DNA of 43,868 nucleotides from contig NZ_JAUXYO010000242.1 of the NCBI RefSeq assembly GCF_030694325.1, positions 1-43,868 of the forward strand, read 5' to 3'. A program made the position numbers and the translations under genes. Each line of letters opens with the position of its first letter. Position 1 is the stretch's first letter. Origin of the DNA: Allobosea sp. (lineage in GTDB: Bacteria; Pseudomonadota; Alphaproteobacteria; Rhizobiales; Beijerinckiaceae). Below the pieces are notes generated by a model. The model was not told where the DNA came from and did not search any database. It worked only from the letters and a program-made list of their open reading frames with translations. This document shows, piece after piece, positions 33,501 through 41,691 of this stretch.

Positions 33501-34895
33501 TCACGCTGCCTTGGCGGTGACCAGCGCGGCCTGAACCTCCGGCAGATCGAGCATGTCGTCGAGCGTCTGGCACAGACGCGAAACGATCAGGTCGATCTCG
33601 CTCTCGCTGCAGCAGAGCGGCGGCGCGAGCCCGATGATGTCGTCGGCAAAGGCGCGGAAGATCACGCCGTTGGCGTAACCGCGGGCGAAGAGATGGTCGG
33701 CCAGCTTGACGCTGCGCGGCAGCTTTTCCTTGCTCGCCTTGTCGGCGACGAGCTCGATCCCGGCCAGAAGGCCGCGCGCCCGCACTTCGCCGACGAGCGG
33801 ATGGTCGGCCAGAGTCGCGAGCTTCTTCTCGAAATAGGCGCCGACGCGCTGGCCATTGGCCAGGATGCCGCCCTCGTCGTAGAGCCGAAGCACTTCGAGC
33901 GCGACTGCGGCCGAAACCGGATGGCCGGAATAGGTCTGGCCATGGCCGACCGGGCCGCCCTCGGGTGCGTTGTCCTTGATGCCGCGATAGATCTTTTCGC
34001 CGAAGGCGAGCGCGCCGAGCGGCGCGTAGCCGGAGGTCAGCCCCTTCGCCATCGTCATCAGATCGGGCACGACGCCCTCCCCCTCGCAGGCGAACATCGG
34101 CCCCGTCCGGCCGAAGCCGGTGATGACCTCGTCGGCGAGGAAGAGGATGTCGAGCTCAGTGGCCGTGTCACGCATCGCCTTGAGCCAGCCCTTCGGCGGC
34201 ACGATCACGCCGCCCGAGCCGACCACCGGCTCGCAGAAGAAGGCTGCGACATTGTCCGCGCCCAGTTCCGCGACCTTGGCGCGCAGCGAGGCGACGCTGG
34301 CCGCGATCACCGAGGCGTCGTCGGAGCCCGTCGGATTGCGATAGGCGTAAGGTGCCGCGACATAGTGCCGGACATGGGCCGGGAAGTCGAAATTCGCATG
34401 GAAGGCCGGCAGCGCGGTGACGCCGGCCCCGGTCGAACTCGAGCCGTGATAGCCGCGCTCGAGCGAGAGGATCGCCTTCTTCGTCGGCCGTCCGGTGACG
34501 TTGTAGTAGAACTGGATCAGCCGCAGCGCGCCATCGATCGCGTCCGAACCGCCCAGCGAGAAATAGATGTGGTTGAGGTCGCCCGGCAGGAGTTCGGCGA
34601 GCTTGGCGGCGAGCCGGATCGCGGGCTCGCTGCCGAAGGAGAAATAGCCGGTCGCATAGGGCAGTTCGCGCATCTGCGCTGCGGCGGCCTCGACGATGCT
34701 CTCATGCCCGTAGCCGACATTGACGCACCACAGCCCGGCGAAGCCGTCGATCAGCTCGTGCCCTTCCGAATCCGTGATGAAGGCGCCCTTGGCCGACTTC
34801 ATGATGGTGACGCCGCGTTTCTCGTGCCCGGCCCAGTTGGCGACGGGATGGACCCAATGGAGGCGGTCGAGCGCTTCGAGCGAATTGACGGTCAT
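33501..34895 (-). CDS. Class III PLP aminotransferase (omega-amino acid or diamine:pyruvate type)
   Basis: Protein of 464 residues, ATG 34895 with CAGGAG upstream. It has the class III pattern ADEVITGFGRTG (Asp255) and the PLP-binding Lys284 (TMAKGLTSGYAPLG). Features such as WVHPVANW near the N-terminus and YHGSSSTGAG match the beta-alanine/putrescine:pyruvate transaminase group (SpuC-like). It moves an amino group from an omega-amino acid or amine to pyruvate or similar. It lies between an Lrp and an AraC regulator. Exact donor unknown; polyamine-derived substrates fit the PuuB-like and aldehyde dehydrogenase genes nearby. Confidence 0.92.
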   Translation of the reverse strand: MTVNSLEALDRLHWVHPVANWAGHEKRGVTIMKSAKGAFITDSEGHELIDGFAGLWCVNVGYGHESIVEAAAAQMRELPYATGYFSFGSEPAIRLAAKLAELLPGDLNHIYFSLGGSDAIDGALRLIQFYYNVTGRPTKKAILSLERGYHGSSSTGAGVTALPAFHANFDFPAHVRHYVAAPYAYRNPTGSDDASVIAASVASLRAKVAELGADNVAAFFCEPVVGSGGVIVPPKGWLKAMRDTATELDILFLADEVITGFGRTGPMFACEGEGVVPDLMTMAKGLTSGYAPLGALAFGEKIYRGIKDNAPEGGPVGHGQTYSGHPVSAAVALEVLRLYDEGGILANGQRVGAYFEKKLATLADHPLVGEVRARGLLAGIELVADKASKEKLPRSVKLADHLFARGYANGVIFRAFADDIIGLAPPLCCSESEIDLIVSRLCQTLDDMLDLPEVQAALVTAKAA

Positions 34896-34937
34896 GGCAG
34901 GCTCCTGCGGCGCAGATCGATGGTGGCTTCGTGAGGT

Positions 34938-35405
34938 TCAGGCGGCGCTCTGGAGCGAGGCCTCGGACCCCGGTCGCCGCCGCGGCATCCCACCCATCTC
35001 GCGCAGATAGCGCCCGGGGGTCATACCGCAGATGTTTTTGAAATGGCGCGAGAAATGGCTCTGGTCGAAGAACCCGGCTTCCGACGCCGCCAGCGCCATC
35101 GGCACACCGTCACGCAGCAGCCGCTTCGCATAGCCGATCCGGCGATGGCAGATATAGCGATGCGGCGTCAGCCCGACCTGGCGCCGGAACACCGTCACGA
35201 AGCGGCAGACACTCAGGCCCGCCAGCGCCGCGAGATCTTCGAGATAGATCGCATCGGTGAAATGGCGCTCGATATGCCCCAGCGCGCGCCGGATGCCATG
35301 GCTGGCGGGCAGCGCGGACACCGTCATCCCGCTCTCGTGCAGGGCTGGCTCGACCGGGACGGGCTCGTGCATGGACCTTTCGACCTCCGCGGATGGTGTC
35401 TTCAT
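34938..35405 (-). CDS. AraC-family regulator, DNA-binding domain only
   Basis: Short regulator of 155 residues if started at ATG 35405 (MKTPSAEVERSMHEPV); ATG 35372, with GAAAGG close upstream, gives 144. The two helix-turn-helix motifs occupy residues about 45-140 (LEDLAALAGLSVCRFVTVFRRQVGLTPHRYICHRRI and ALAASEAGFFDQSHFSRHFKNICGMTPGRYLR). The usual N-terminal ligand-binding domain is absent, so it may act constitutively or take its signal from another protein. It is immediately upstream of the aminotransferase gene on the same strand (42 bases between), its probable target. Confidence 0.85.
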   Translation of the reverse strand: MKTPSAEVERSMHEPVPVEPALHESGMTVSALPASHGIRRALGHIERHFTDAIYLEDLAALAGLSVCRFVTVFRRQVGLTPHRYICHRRIGYAKRLLRDGVPMALAASEAGFFDQSHFSRHFKNICGMTPGRYLREMGGMPRRRPGSEASLQSAA

Positions 35406-35535
35406 CCTGGCCAAAGGTTAGACCGGGCCCGAGCCCTGTCGGCGCGGCGTTGGGCGCCCGTCGTGACACGACCTGCCCAATTCGCCACCGCCGGCAGCAG
35501 ATCGTGCTTCGCCCTGGGGAAGGCGGAGCGGCGGC

Positions 35536-36462
35536 TCAGTAGCCGCGCTTGCGGTCGACCGCGCCCAGCAGAGGCTCCCCCGCCTTGTGCCGACGCAGAT
35601 TCTCCAACACGAGATCCACGGCCGTCTCCGGCTGGGTCATGCTGGCGACATGCGGGGTCAGCAGCACCTTGGGATGGCTCCAGAGCGGGTGGCCAGGCGT
35701 CAGCGGCTCGGGCGTGCAGACATCGAGCACCGCGGCCGAGATCTGGCCGCTCTCGAGGGCTGCCAGCAGCGCCTCCTGGTCAAGATGCCCGCCCCGGCCG
35801 ACATTGACGAGCCGCGCGCCCTTCGGCAGTTGCGCAAAGAGTTCCGCGCCGAGCATGCCGCGCGTCTCCTCCGTCAGAGGCAGCAGGCAGACGAGGATGT
35901 CGGTACGGCCCAAAAAATCCGGCAGGGTCTGCGTGCCTGCAAAGCAGTTCACGTCCTCGATCTCGCGCCCGGAGCGGCTCCAGCCGGAGACCTGGAAGCC
36001 GAGCGTCCTCAGCATCCGGCAGCAGGCCTCGCCCAGCATGCCGAGCCCGAGCACGCCGACGCGCCGCGTCGAGGCCGGCCGAACCCGGATCTGCTGCCAT
36101 ATCTCGGCCCGCTGCTGGCCGACATAGTCGATCAGGTCGCGATGCAGCCCGAGCACCGCCATCGAGACATATTCGACCATGCCGTCGACGATCCCGCTCT
36201 CGATCATGCGCGCCACCGGCAGGTCCGGCGGCAGCTTCGACAGATCGAGATGGTCGACCCCGGCCCCCGAGGACATCAGCAATTCGAGATTGGGAAAGCG
36301 CTCGGCCAGGTCGTCCGGCGGCATCCAGGCGACGAAATAGCGGATTTCCGCCGGATCGCCGATATCAGGCCAGATCCGGAAGGGAAGATCCGGCGCCTTC
36401 TCGGCGAGAATCTTGGCCCATTCAGCGCCGCGGGCGGGGTCCGATTTGTAGAGCAGTGCCAT
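35536..36462 (-). CDS. D-2-hydroxyacid dehydrogenase, glyoxylate/hydroxypyruvate reductase A-like
   Basis: Protein of 308 residues with the two-domain D-hydroxyacid dehydrogenase fold. The nucleotide motif GLGMLG is at residues 139-144; catalytic Arg223 (VNVGRGGHL), Glu252 (TPEPL) and His271 (LTPHVAS) are present. The N-terminal half lacks the longer arm of SerA and matches GhrA in length. It would reduce glyoxylate, hydroxypyruvate or a related 2-keto acid with NAD(P)H. It lies ten bases upstream of nothing but the GNAT gene end, so cupin, GNAT and this gene form one minus-strand unit. It may remove keto acids formed by transamination. Confidence 0.92.
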   Translation of the reverse strand: MALLYKSDPARGAEWAKILAEKAPDLPFRIWPDIGDPAEIRYFVAWMPPDDLAERFPNLELLMSSGAGVDHLDLSKLPPDLPVARMIESGIVDGMVEYVSMAVLGLHRDLIDYVGQQRAEIWQQIRVRPASTRRVGVLGLGMLGEACCRMLRTLGFQVSGWSRSGREIEDVNCFAGTQTLPDFLGRTDILVCLLPLTEETRGMLGAELFAQLPKGARLVNVGRGGHLDQEALLAALESGQISAAVLDVCTPEPLTPGHPLWSHPKVLLTPHVASMTQPETAVDLVLENLRRHKAGEPLLGAVDRKRGY

Positions 36463-36472
36463 TCCTGTCCCC

Positions 36473-37333
36473 TCAGCCCAGTGCCTGGCTGGCCAGCGTA
36501 TAGCGACGCACAGGTCCCGCCGGCCGCGGCAGGCTGCCGCGCACCATGCTGTTGACGCTGTCGACCGGCTTCAGCCCCGCTGCCATCACCATCTCGGCGA
36601 GCGACGAGCCGTCATCGACATCCACCCGCACGAACTGACCCTGCCGCGCCTGCAAGCCATGCGCCAGCAGCGCCCGCGCATCCGCGAGGTCCGCGGCCAC
36701 CACGGGACCGATCACGAGGCCCCGACCGAAGCGGCGCACCATGCTGAAGCCTGCGACCTCGCCGCCGCGCATCAGCACGGTCCCCTCGCCCGCCTCCAGC
36801 ACCGCCCGCAGCAGCCGCCCGCGCGGCAGGCCTGTGGCCGCCTGGTCGAGTTGTTCCAGCACCGGTAGATCGGCCAGCGCAGCCGGGCGGAGCGTGGTGC
36901 CATCGACGAGAGCGAGGATGGGATCGGCGCCGACCTCGCCCTGATATTGGCGGATCGCTCCGTAGACGACGAATCCGAGCTTCTCGTAGAGCGGCTGGCC
37001 GGGAACGGTGGCGTTCAGCAGGAGCGAGCGCCCCTCCGTCTGCGCGAGCAGGGCCTGCATCAGCCGCCGCCCGAGGCCGCCGCCCTGATGCTCCGGAGAG
37101 ACGATGATCATGCCGAGCGTCGCATGATCCTCGCCATAGGGCCACCACAGCGCCGTCGCCACCACCTCCTCACCGACCGTCGCGACCACCCCGCGACCAA
37201 GCCCGATCGCCATCGCCCAGTCCTCGACGCGGTGCGGCCAGCCCACCGCACGGGCCAGACCGGCACCGGCGGCGGCAACGGCCGGCTTGATGTCGCGCAG
37301 CAGGGCCGCTTCCCGGATCAGCGTGTCGCCCAT
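36473..37333 (-). CDS. GNAT acetyltransferase with C-terminal YitH/HolE-type domain, copy 2
   Basis: Protein of 286 residues homologous to the one at 31859-32797. The N-terminal GNAT half has GWPHRVEDW, LWWPYGEDHATLGMIIVSP and the acetyl-CoA loop EHQGGGLGRRLM (residues about 88-100); the second half (about 145-285) is the YitH/HolE-like region. The ATG shares one base with the bicupin stop (TGATG), so they are translationally coupled. It is ten bases from the hydroxyacid dehydrogenase. Acceptor unknown. Confidence 0.82.
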   Translation of the reverse strand: MGDTLIREAALLRDIKPAVAAAGAGLARAVGWPHRVEDWAMAIGLGRGVVATVGEEVVATALWWPYGEDHATLGMIIVSPEHQGGGLGRRLMQALLAQTEGRSLLLNATVPGQPLYEKLGFVVYGAIRQYQGEVGADPILALVDGTTLRPAALADLPVLEQLDQAATGLPRGRLLRAVLEAGEGTVLMRGGEVAGFSMVRRFGRGLVIGPVVAADLADARALLAHGLQARQGQFVRVDVDDGSSLAEMVMAAGLKPVDSVNSMVRGSLPRPAGPVRRYTLASQALG

Positions 37334-38052
37334 CAGCCGACGCTCTCCTGAACGACGTAGACCTTCGCCACATGCACGCGGCTGGTCCAGGCACAGGGCG
37401 CGCCCTGCGGCACGAAGACGGTCTCGCCCTTAGCCACGGTGAGGACGGTGCCGTCCGCCATGGTGAGATCGACCGAACCCTCCAGGATGTGCATCAGCTC
37501 GGCCAGGCGGTGCGGCCGCGAGATCCGGGCATAGGGTGTCGAATCCCACAGGCCCGCGCGAAGCTGAACCGCCTCGTCGGTGAAGACATTGTGGCTGCGG
37601 CATTGCGGCGCCGGACCGAGAAGAACCTCGGGAGACGGTGGCGTCGAGGGCGACAGCGGCAGATCCCGGGTGATCGGCGTCGCACCCGGCAACGCGCTCA
37701 TGCCGGCCGTCTGCGCATGGAAGGCGAAGAAGCTGCCCGGTGCCGCCTCGACACGCAATTTCGTGCCGCGCCCGATCACCACCGCTGCGTGAGCCCCGAC
37801 GGTGAGCGCGGGCGCGCCCTCGACCGACAGCGTCAGTTCGCCCGCCAGCACCACCAGCGTCTCGGTATGCGGGAAGGCGGCGATCGCGACGGTGCCCGAA
37901 AAGGCGCATCTGCCGGCAGCCGCGGCCTCCGACCGCCAGGCGATCTCGCGGCCCGCCGCGAAGGGATCGGCCGGGCCGAGCCCCTGGCCTGGGGCGGAGG
38001 CGGGCGGCGCGGACATCGCGCGGTGGAGCATCACGAGGGCGGGCGTCGTCAT
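37333..38052 (-). CDS. Two-domain cupin protein
   Basis: Protein of 239 residues with two cupin barrels. The first spans about residues 45-115 (FPHTETLVVLAGELTLSVEG) and the second about 155-235 (RPHRLAELMHILEGSVDLTMADGTVLTVAKGETVFVPQGAPCAW), each with the G-x5-8-H region replaced partly by non-canonical residues, the second retaining His-x-Glu-like PHRLAELMHI. Cupins of this kind bind metal and act as isomerases, dioxygenases or sensors; no activity can be assigned. First gene of the bicupin-GNAT-dehydrogenase unit. The 90-base gap before it (38053-38142) contains TCTGAG...CTCAGA (38110-38145), a possible weak hairpin, and no clear promoter. Confidence 0.78.
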   Translation of the reverse strand: MTTPALVMLHRAMSAPPASAPGQGLGPADPFAAGREIAWRSEAAAAGRCAFSGTVAIAAFPHTETLVVLAGELTLSVEGAPALTVGAHAAVVIGRGTKLRVEAAPGSFFAFHAQTAGMSALPGATPITRDLPLSPSTPPSPEVLLGPAPQCRSHNVFTDEAVQLRAGLWDSTPYARISRPHRLAELMHILEGSVDLTMADGTVLTVAKGETVFVPQGAPCAWTSRVHVAKVYVVQESVG

Positions 38053-38142
38053 GGGCGGGGCGGTCCGTCGCTGTCGTTTCGGAGCGTCCAGCCGCTAAGG
38101 CATTCAGGCTCTGAGGGATTGCACTATCTTTTCGGTCCCCTC

Positions 38143-39492
38143 TCAGACGGCCCGGCTGTAACGCCGCGCCGGCTGGTCGATATGCGCGTCGAAGGCCGAG
38201 GCGACCTTGCGCACCAGGAGCCGTGCCCGCTCCGGCAAGCGGATGACGGTACCGTCCTGATCCACCATCCCGTCCTGAACCAGCGGCGCGAGCCGGGCAA
38301 TCGACGGCGCCAACTGCTCCGGATCGGCGCCATGGCGCGCGCAGACCGCCTCGACATCGACCGAAAGGTCGCACATCAGCCGCTCGATCAGGTCGGCCCG
38401 CAGCCGGTCGTCGTCGCTGAGTCGGTAGCCACGCACCGTCGCCAGCCCTCCCTCGCGGACGCGCTCGCCATAGCGGCCGGTGACGACCTCGTTCTGGACG
38501 TAGCCCTGCGGCAGCCGCCCGATCGCGGAGGCGCCGAAGCCGATCAGCGCCTCGCAGCCATCGGTGGTATAGCCTTGGAAATTGCGCCGCAGCTGCCCGC
38601 TGCCGAGCGCCTGCGCCATCTCGTCGCCGGGTCGGGCGAAATGATCGAGACCGATGCGCACATACCCGGCCGCGACGAGGTGCTGCGCCATCGCCTCCGC
38701 CTGCTCGTGACGTGCCGCGCCATCGGGCAGATCCGCCAGCGCAATCCGCTGCTGGTGCTTCTTGAAGTCCGGCACATGGGCATAGCCGAAGATCGAGAAC
38801 CGGTCCGGCGCCATCGCCAGGCAATGCTCGACCGTCTCGATGCAGGAGGCCGTGCTCTGGCGCGGCAGTCCGTAGATCAGATCGAGATTGACCCCGCCGA
38901 TGCCGGCCTCGCGCAGTTGCGCGATGACCGCGGCGGTCCGATCGACGCTCTGGACCCGGTTGATCGCGCGCTGGACGTCCGGATCGAAGCTCTGCACACC
39001 GAGGCTGGCGCGGTTAACCCCGGCCTCACGCAGCGCCTCGATCATCGCCGGCGAGAGATGGCGCGGGTCGATCTCGACGGCGATCTCGGCTTCTGGGTGT
39101 AGCGAGAAGCGCGCCCGCAACAGCGCGACGAGATCGACGAAATCCTCCGGCGCCAGGATGGTCGGCGTGCCCCCGCCGAAATGGACATGGCGCACGTCCA
39201 GCGGCGTCCGCAGACGCGCCGCGAGCGCCTCGATCTCCTGGCGCAGGACACTCAGATAGGCGCCGATCGGCGAATCGCGGAGCGCCACCGTCGTGTGGCA
39301 GCCGCAATACCAGCACATCGACCGGCAGAACGGGACATGCAGATAGAGCGAGCCCTTGGCCGTCGAGGGCAGCGCCGAAAGCCAGTCGCCGTAGCAATCG
39401 CCGTCGACATCCGCAGCGAAGTGCGGTGCCGTCGGATAGCTCGTATAGCGCGGCAGGCGTTCGTCGAGATAGCTCGTCCCAGGCGCTTGCAC
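38143..39492 (-). CDS. hemN: Oxygen-independent coproporphyrinogen III oxidase HemN
   Basis: Radical-SAM enzyme of 449 residues from GTG 39492 (MQAPGTSYLDERLPRYTSYPTAPHF), chosen because AGGGGG lies eight bases upstream; ATG 39537 would add 15 residues and has no ribosome site. The cluster motif is C56-RSM-C60-WY-C63-G-C65, then HFGGGTPT and ASLGVQSFD. The C-terminal HemN domain follows (about residues 310-449). It converts coproporphyrinogen III to protoporphyrinogen IX without oxygen in haem synthesis. It is on its own transcript, with a FixK-like box upstream, fitting expression when oxygen is low. True HemN is likely because the full PRYTSYPTAPHF start is present; HemW-like proteins lack it. 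Confidence 0.9.
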   Translation of the reverse strand: MQAPGTSYLDERLPRYTSYPTAPHFAADVDGDCYGDWLSALPSTAKGSLYLHVPFCRSMCWYCGCHTTVALRDSPIGAYLSVLRQEIEALAARLRTPLDVRHVHFGGGTPTILAPEDFVDLVALLRARFSLHPEAEIAVEIDPRHLSPAMIEALREAGVNRASLGVQSFDPDVQRAINRVQSVDRTAAVIAQLREAGIGGVNLDLIYGLPRQSTASCIETVEHCLAMAPDRFSIFGYAHVPDFKKHQQRIALADLPDGAARHEQAEAMAQHLVAAGYVRIGLDHFARPGDEMAQALGSGQLRRNFQGYTTDGCEALIGFGASAIGRLPQGYVQNEVVTGRYGERVREGGLATVRGYRLSDDDRLRADLIERLMCDLSVDVEAVCARHGADPEQLAPSIARLAPLVQDGMVDQDGTVIRLPERARLLVRKVASAFDAHIDQPARRYSRAV

Positions 39493-39559
39493 GGCCGTTT
39501 CCCCCTGCGCCGGTCGACCGGCTCGGCGGAGAAACATAAGCGGCGCCGCGCGCCCGTCT

Positions 39560-39573
39560 TTGCGCTAGAGCAA
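39560..39573 (-). promoter_or_regulatory. FixK/FNR-like box upstream of hemN
   Basis: The 14-base palindrome TTGCGCTAGAGCAA matches the relaxed rhizobial FixK2 form TTG(A/C)-N6-(T/G)CAA. Its centre lies 74 bases before GTG 39492, which with the usual -40.5 spacing puts the transcription start near 39526. That would be inside the ATG-39537 reading and supports the shorter start. Confidence 0.55.
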
Positions 39574-39595
39574 GTCGCGGCGCCGGCTCAGCGAC

Positions 39596-40351
39596 TCAGA
39601 CCAGCCCGCCATCGACATGCAGCGTCTGGCCGGTGATGTAGGACGCCTCCGTCGAGGCGAGAAAAGCGATCGCGGCAGCGACCTCCTCCGGAAGGCCGCG
39701 CCGCCCCATCGGGATGATCGCTTCCATCCGCGCGATCGCCTCGGCGGAAAGCTTGCTGCCCTTGCCCTCGTCCTTGCGGATCAGCCCGGGCGCGACCGCG
39801 TTCACCGTGATGCCGTCGGGCGCCAACTCATGCGCCATCAGCCGCACGGTGGTCTCGAGCGCGGCGCGGCTCGCGGCGGTCGCGGCGAAAGGCTGCATGT
39901 CGGTGCGCAGCGCATGCGCGACGAAGGAGGAGGTCGCGACGATGCGCCCGCTGCCGCCGGCCTTGAGCAGAGGGCGCGCCAGCCGGGCCAGCCGCAGCAG
40001 CGCGACGACGGAATCCTCGACGGCACCGCGCAGTTCCGCCTCGGCCAGATCCATGATGCCGCCCTTGCGGGCATGACCCGCCACGGCGGCGATGGCGTCG
40101 AGACGGCCGAAGCGCTGATCGGCCAGCGCCACCGCGCGCTCCGCGGTCGCGGCCTCGGCGATGTCCCCCATCAGGGTGGCGACGACGGCGCCCGCCTCGC
40201 CTGCCGCGGCCGCGACCGCCGCGAGCCCGGCCTCGTTCGAGCCCGTATGCAGCACGAGCCCGACGCCGGGCCCTGCCAGCCGCAGCGCGGTCGCCCGGCC
40301 GATTCCGCTCGCCGCACCGGTGACGAGATGGATGCGCTCAAGGGAGACCAT
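39596..40351 (-). CDS. Short-chain dehydrogenase-fold protein lacking the YxxxK motif
   Basis: Protein of 251 residues from ATG 40351 (MVSLERIHLVTGAASGIG); an upstream start at 40474 is unlikely. Cofactor motif TGAASGIG (residues 11-18) is intact, as is the NAVAPGLIR segment near residue 184 and the C-terminal SYITGQTLHVDGG. The active-site region reads SSFVAHALRTDMQPFAATAASRAAL (in pieces, residues 141-165). The Ser is present but where FabG-type enzymes have Tyr and Lys four later there are Phe155 and Ala159 (or, with a gap, Thr158 and Arg162). It may be inactive as a dehydrogenase or use another residue. It lies between HemN and the IclR gene on the minus strand. Confidence 0.82.
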   Translation of the reverse strand: MVSLERIHLVTGAASGIGRATALRLAGPGVGLVLHTGSNEAGLAAVAAAAGEAGAVVATLMGDIAEAATAERAVALADQRFGRLDAIAAVAGHARKGGIMDLAEAELRGAVEDSVVALLRLARLARPLLKAGGSGRIVATSSFVAHALRTDMQPFAATAASRAALETTVRLMAHELAPDGITVNAVAPGLIRKDEGKGSKLSAEAIARMEAIIPMGRRGLPEEVAAAIAFLASTEASYITGQTLHVDGGLV

Positions 40352-40678
40352 CGGCAGAAGGAACCTTTGCTGTGGTCTCGGACCGAATTGGCGGTTCGAG
40401 GGCGGGGTGGGCCGGGCCGGACAAGTCTGCGAATACTGATACGATTGAAATCGCTCTATGATTTCATCAGGCATCTCTTTTGCGCAAGGGGCACGAGCTC
40501 AAGCCTCCGACGTCCGCGGTCACTGAACGCGGGGCGACTCCGGTTCGCAACTCCCGTGACGTTGCCCTCCGTTTTTGTCCAGCGCTGAGTTCGTTTCCGG
40601 CGGTTGTGGAGCCCGTCCGGGCTGGTGACGCGTTGAGCTCCGACGCTGTGCTTGTCGCACAGCTGTATCGAAGCGGCG
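40352..40678. promoter_or_regulatory. Intergenic region with inverted repeat, upstream of the SDR gene
   Basis: This 327-base gap holds no gene I can support; an open frame of 75 codons (40480-40707) has no ribosome site or family resemblance. It is less GC-rich than its surroundings. A perfect inverted repeat TGAAATC-N7-GATTTCA spans 40446-40466, about 95 bases before the SDR start, and may be an operator for that gene. Confidence 0.4.
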
Positions 40679-41488
40679 TTACAGTATTCTGGATAATTCC
40701 GCGCTGATCAGTCGAGCCGTTTCACGGACTAGCCTTCCGCATAGTTCGTGGCGCCGCTCGTCATGCCGGTAGACCGGCATGCTGATGCTGACCGCGCCGA
40801 CCGGCTCCCGTGCGCGGTTGAAGATCGGGCTACCGAAACAGCGGATGTCCGGCTCGTTCTCCTCGTCGTCGAATGCGAATCCCTGCTCGCGCGTCCGCTT
40901 CAATTCGTCCAAGAGCCCAGCGGGCGTCGTATAAGTCTTGGCGGTGTAGCGCTTCAGATCGAGGCCCTTGAGGACGTCCCTCAGTCGTTCGTCGGTCAAA
41001 CCAGACAGCCACGCCTTACCCACGGAGGTCGAATGCAGTTCGACCTGGCCACCGATGCTCGTTTTCATCTGCACCCTGTTCGAGCCGACGAGTTTGTCGA
41101 TGTAGACCATTTGCCCGTTGCTCGGCACGGCGAGATGCACCGTCTCGTCGGTCGCGTCGCGAAGCGAAACGAGGAAATCCCTCGAAATCGTCCGCAGATC
41201 GGAATCCTCCCAGGTCTTTGCCGCGAACTGAAGGAGACGCGGCCCTAACCGGAACGTGCCGCCGTCCTCTGCCTGCGTGACCAGACCCTCCGCGATGAGC
41301 GCGGAAACGAGACGATAGGTCGTGCCCCGGGGAAAGGGCGCGCGCTTCGTCAACTGGGCAATGTTCAAAGCTCCGGGCGCGTCGGCAATGATCTGCAGCA
41401 CTGTCATGAACTTCGTGAACGAGGCCGCTCCCTGCACGGAAGCAGACGCCTTGTCCTCGCGCACCTCTGTCGGCTGACCTTTGCTCAT
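40679..41488 (-). CDS. IclR-family transcriptional regulator
   Basis: Regulator of 269 residues from ATG 41488 (MSKGQPTEVREDKAS), with GAGGAGACG upstream; an in-frame start at 41515 adds nine residues. Residues about 25-85 are the winged helix (TVLQIIADAPGALNIAQLTKRAPFPRGTTYRLVSALIAEGLV). Residues about 90-265 are the IclR effector domain (TVHLAVPSNGQMVYIDKLVGS, LHSTSVGKAWLSG, GAVSISMPVYR). It diverges from the DUF1330-TRAP genes, and a perfect palindrome in the gap is a good operator. It probably represses or activates them on binding the imported acid, and may regulate itself. Confidence 0.93.
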   Translation of the reverse strand: MSKGQPTEVREDKASASVQGAASFTKFMTVLQIIADAPGALNIAQLTKRAPFPRGTTYRLVSALIAEGLVTQAEDGGTFRLGPRLLQFAAKTWEDSDLRTISRDFLVSLRDATDETVHLAVPSNGQMVYIDKLVGSNRVQMKTSIGGQVELHSTSVGKAWLSGLTDERLRDVLKGLDLKRYTAKTYTTPAGLLDELKRTREQGFAFDDEENEPDIRCFGSPIFNRAREPVGAVSISMPVYRHDERRHELCGRLVRETARLISAELSRIL

Positions 41489-41505
41489 CACGTCTCCTCG
41501 GAAGC

Positions 41506-41552
41506 TTGACACCACAGCATCAAGGCCGTTAGATAATTGGACAAAATGTCCA
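41506..41552 (+). promoter_or_regulatory. Candidate promoter and IclR operator for the TRAP operon
   Basis: On the plus strand, TTGACA (41506-41511) is followed after 18-20 bases by TAGATAAT (41530-41537), and then directly by the perfect 6-3-6 palindrome TGGACA-AAA-TGTCCA (41538-41552). The operator would overlap the transcription start, a typical repressor position. It lies in the 203-base gap between the divergent IclR and DUF1330 genes, which otherwise holds only a CTCTG-N10-CAGAG pair (41652-41671) near the ribosome site. Confidence 0.55.
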
Positions 41553-41691
41553 CATTGTAGGCAGTTTTCGCATCTCGGTTCTAGCTGGCTGATCGATGAC
41601 GATCAACGGAAATCACCGGAAAACCGCATGTGACCGTGATGGACGTCGATACTCTGTGAGTAAACGCAGAGATAATCTGGGAGGATAGGCA

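Noticed and set aside
40480-40707. Possible small gene of 75 codons on the plus strand
   Set aside because: No ribosome site or recognisable family, and it overlaps the end of the IclR gene in antisense.
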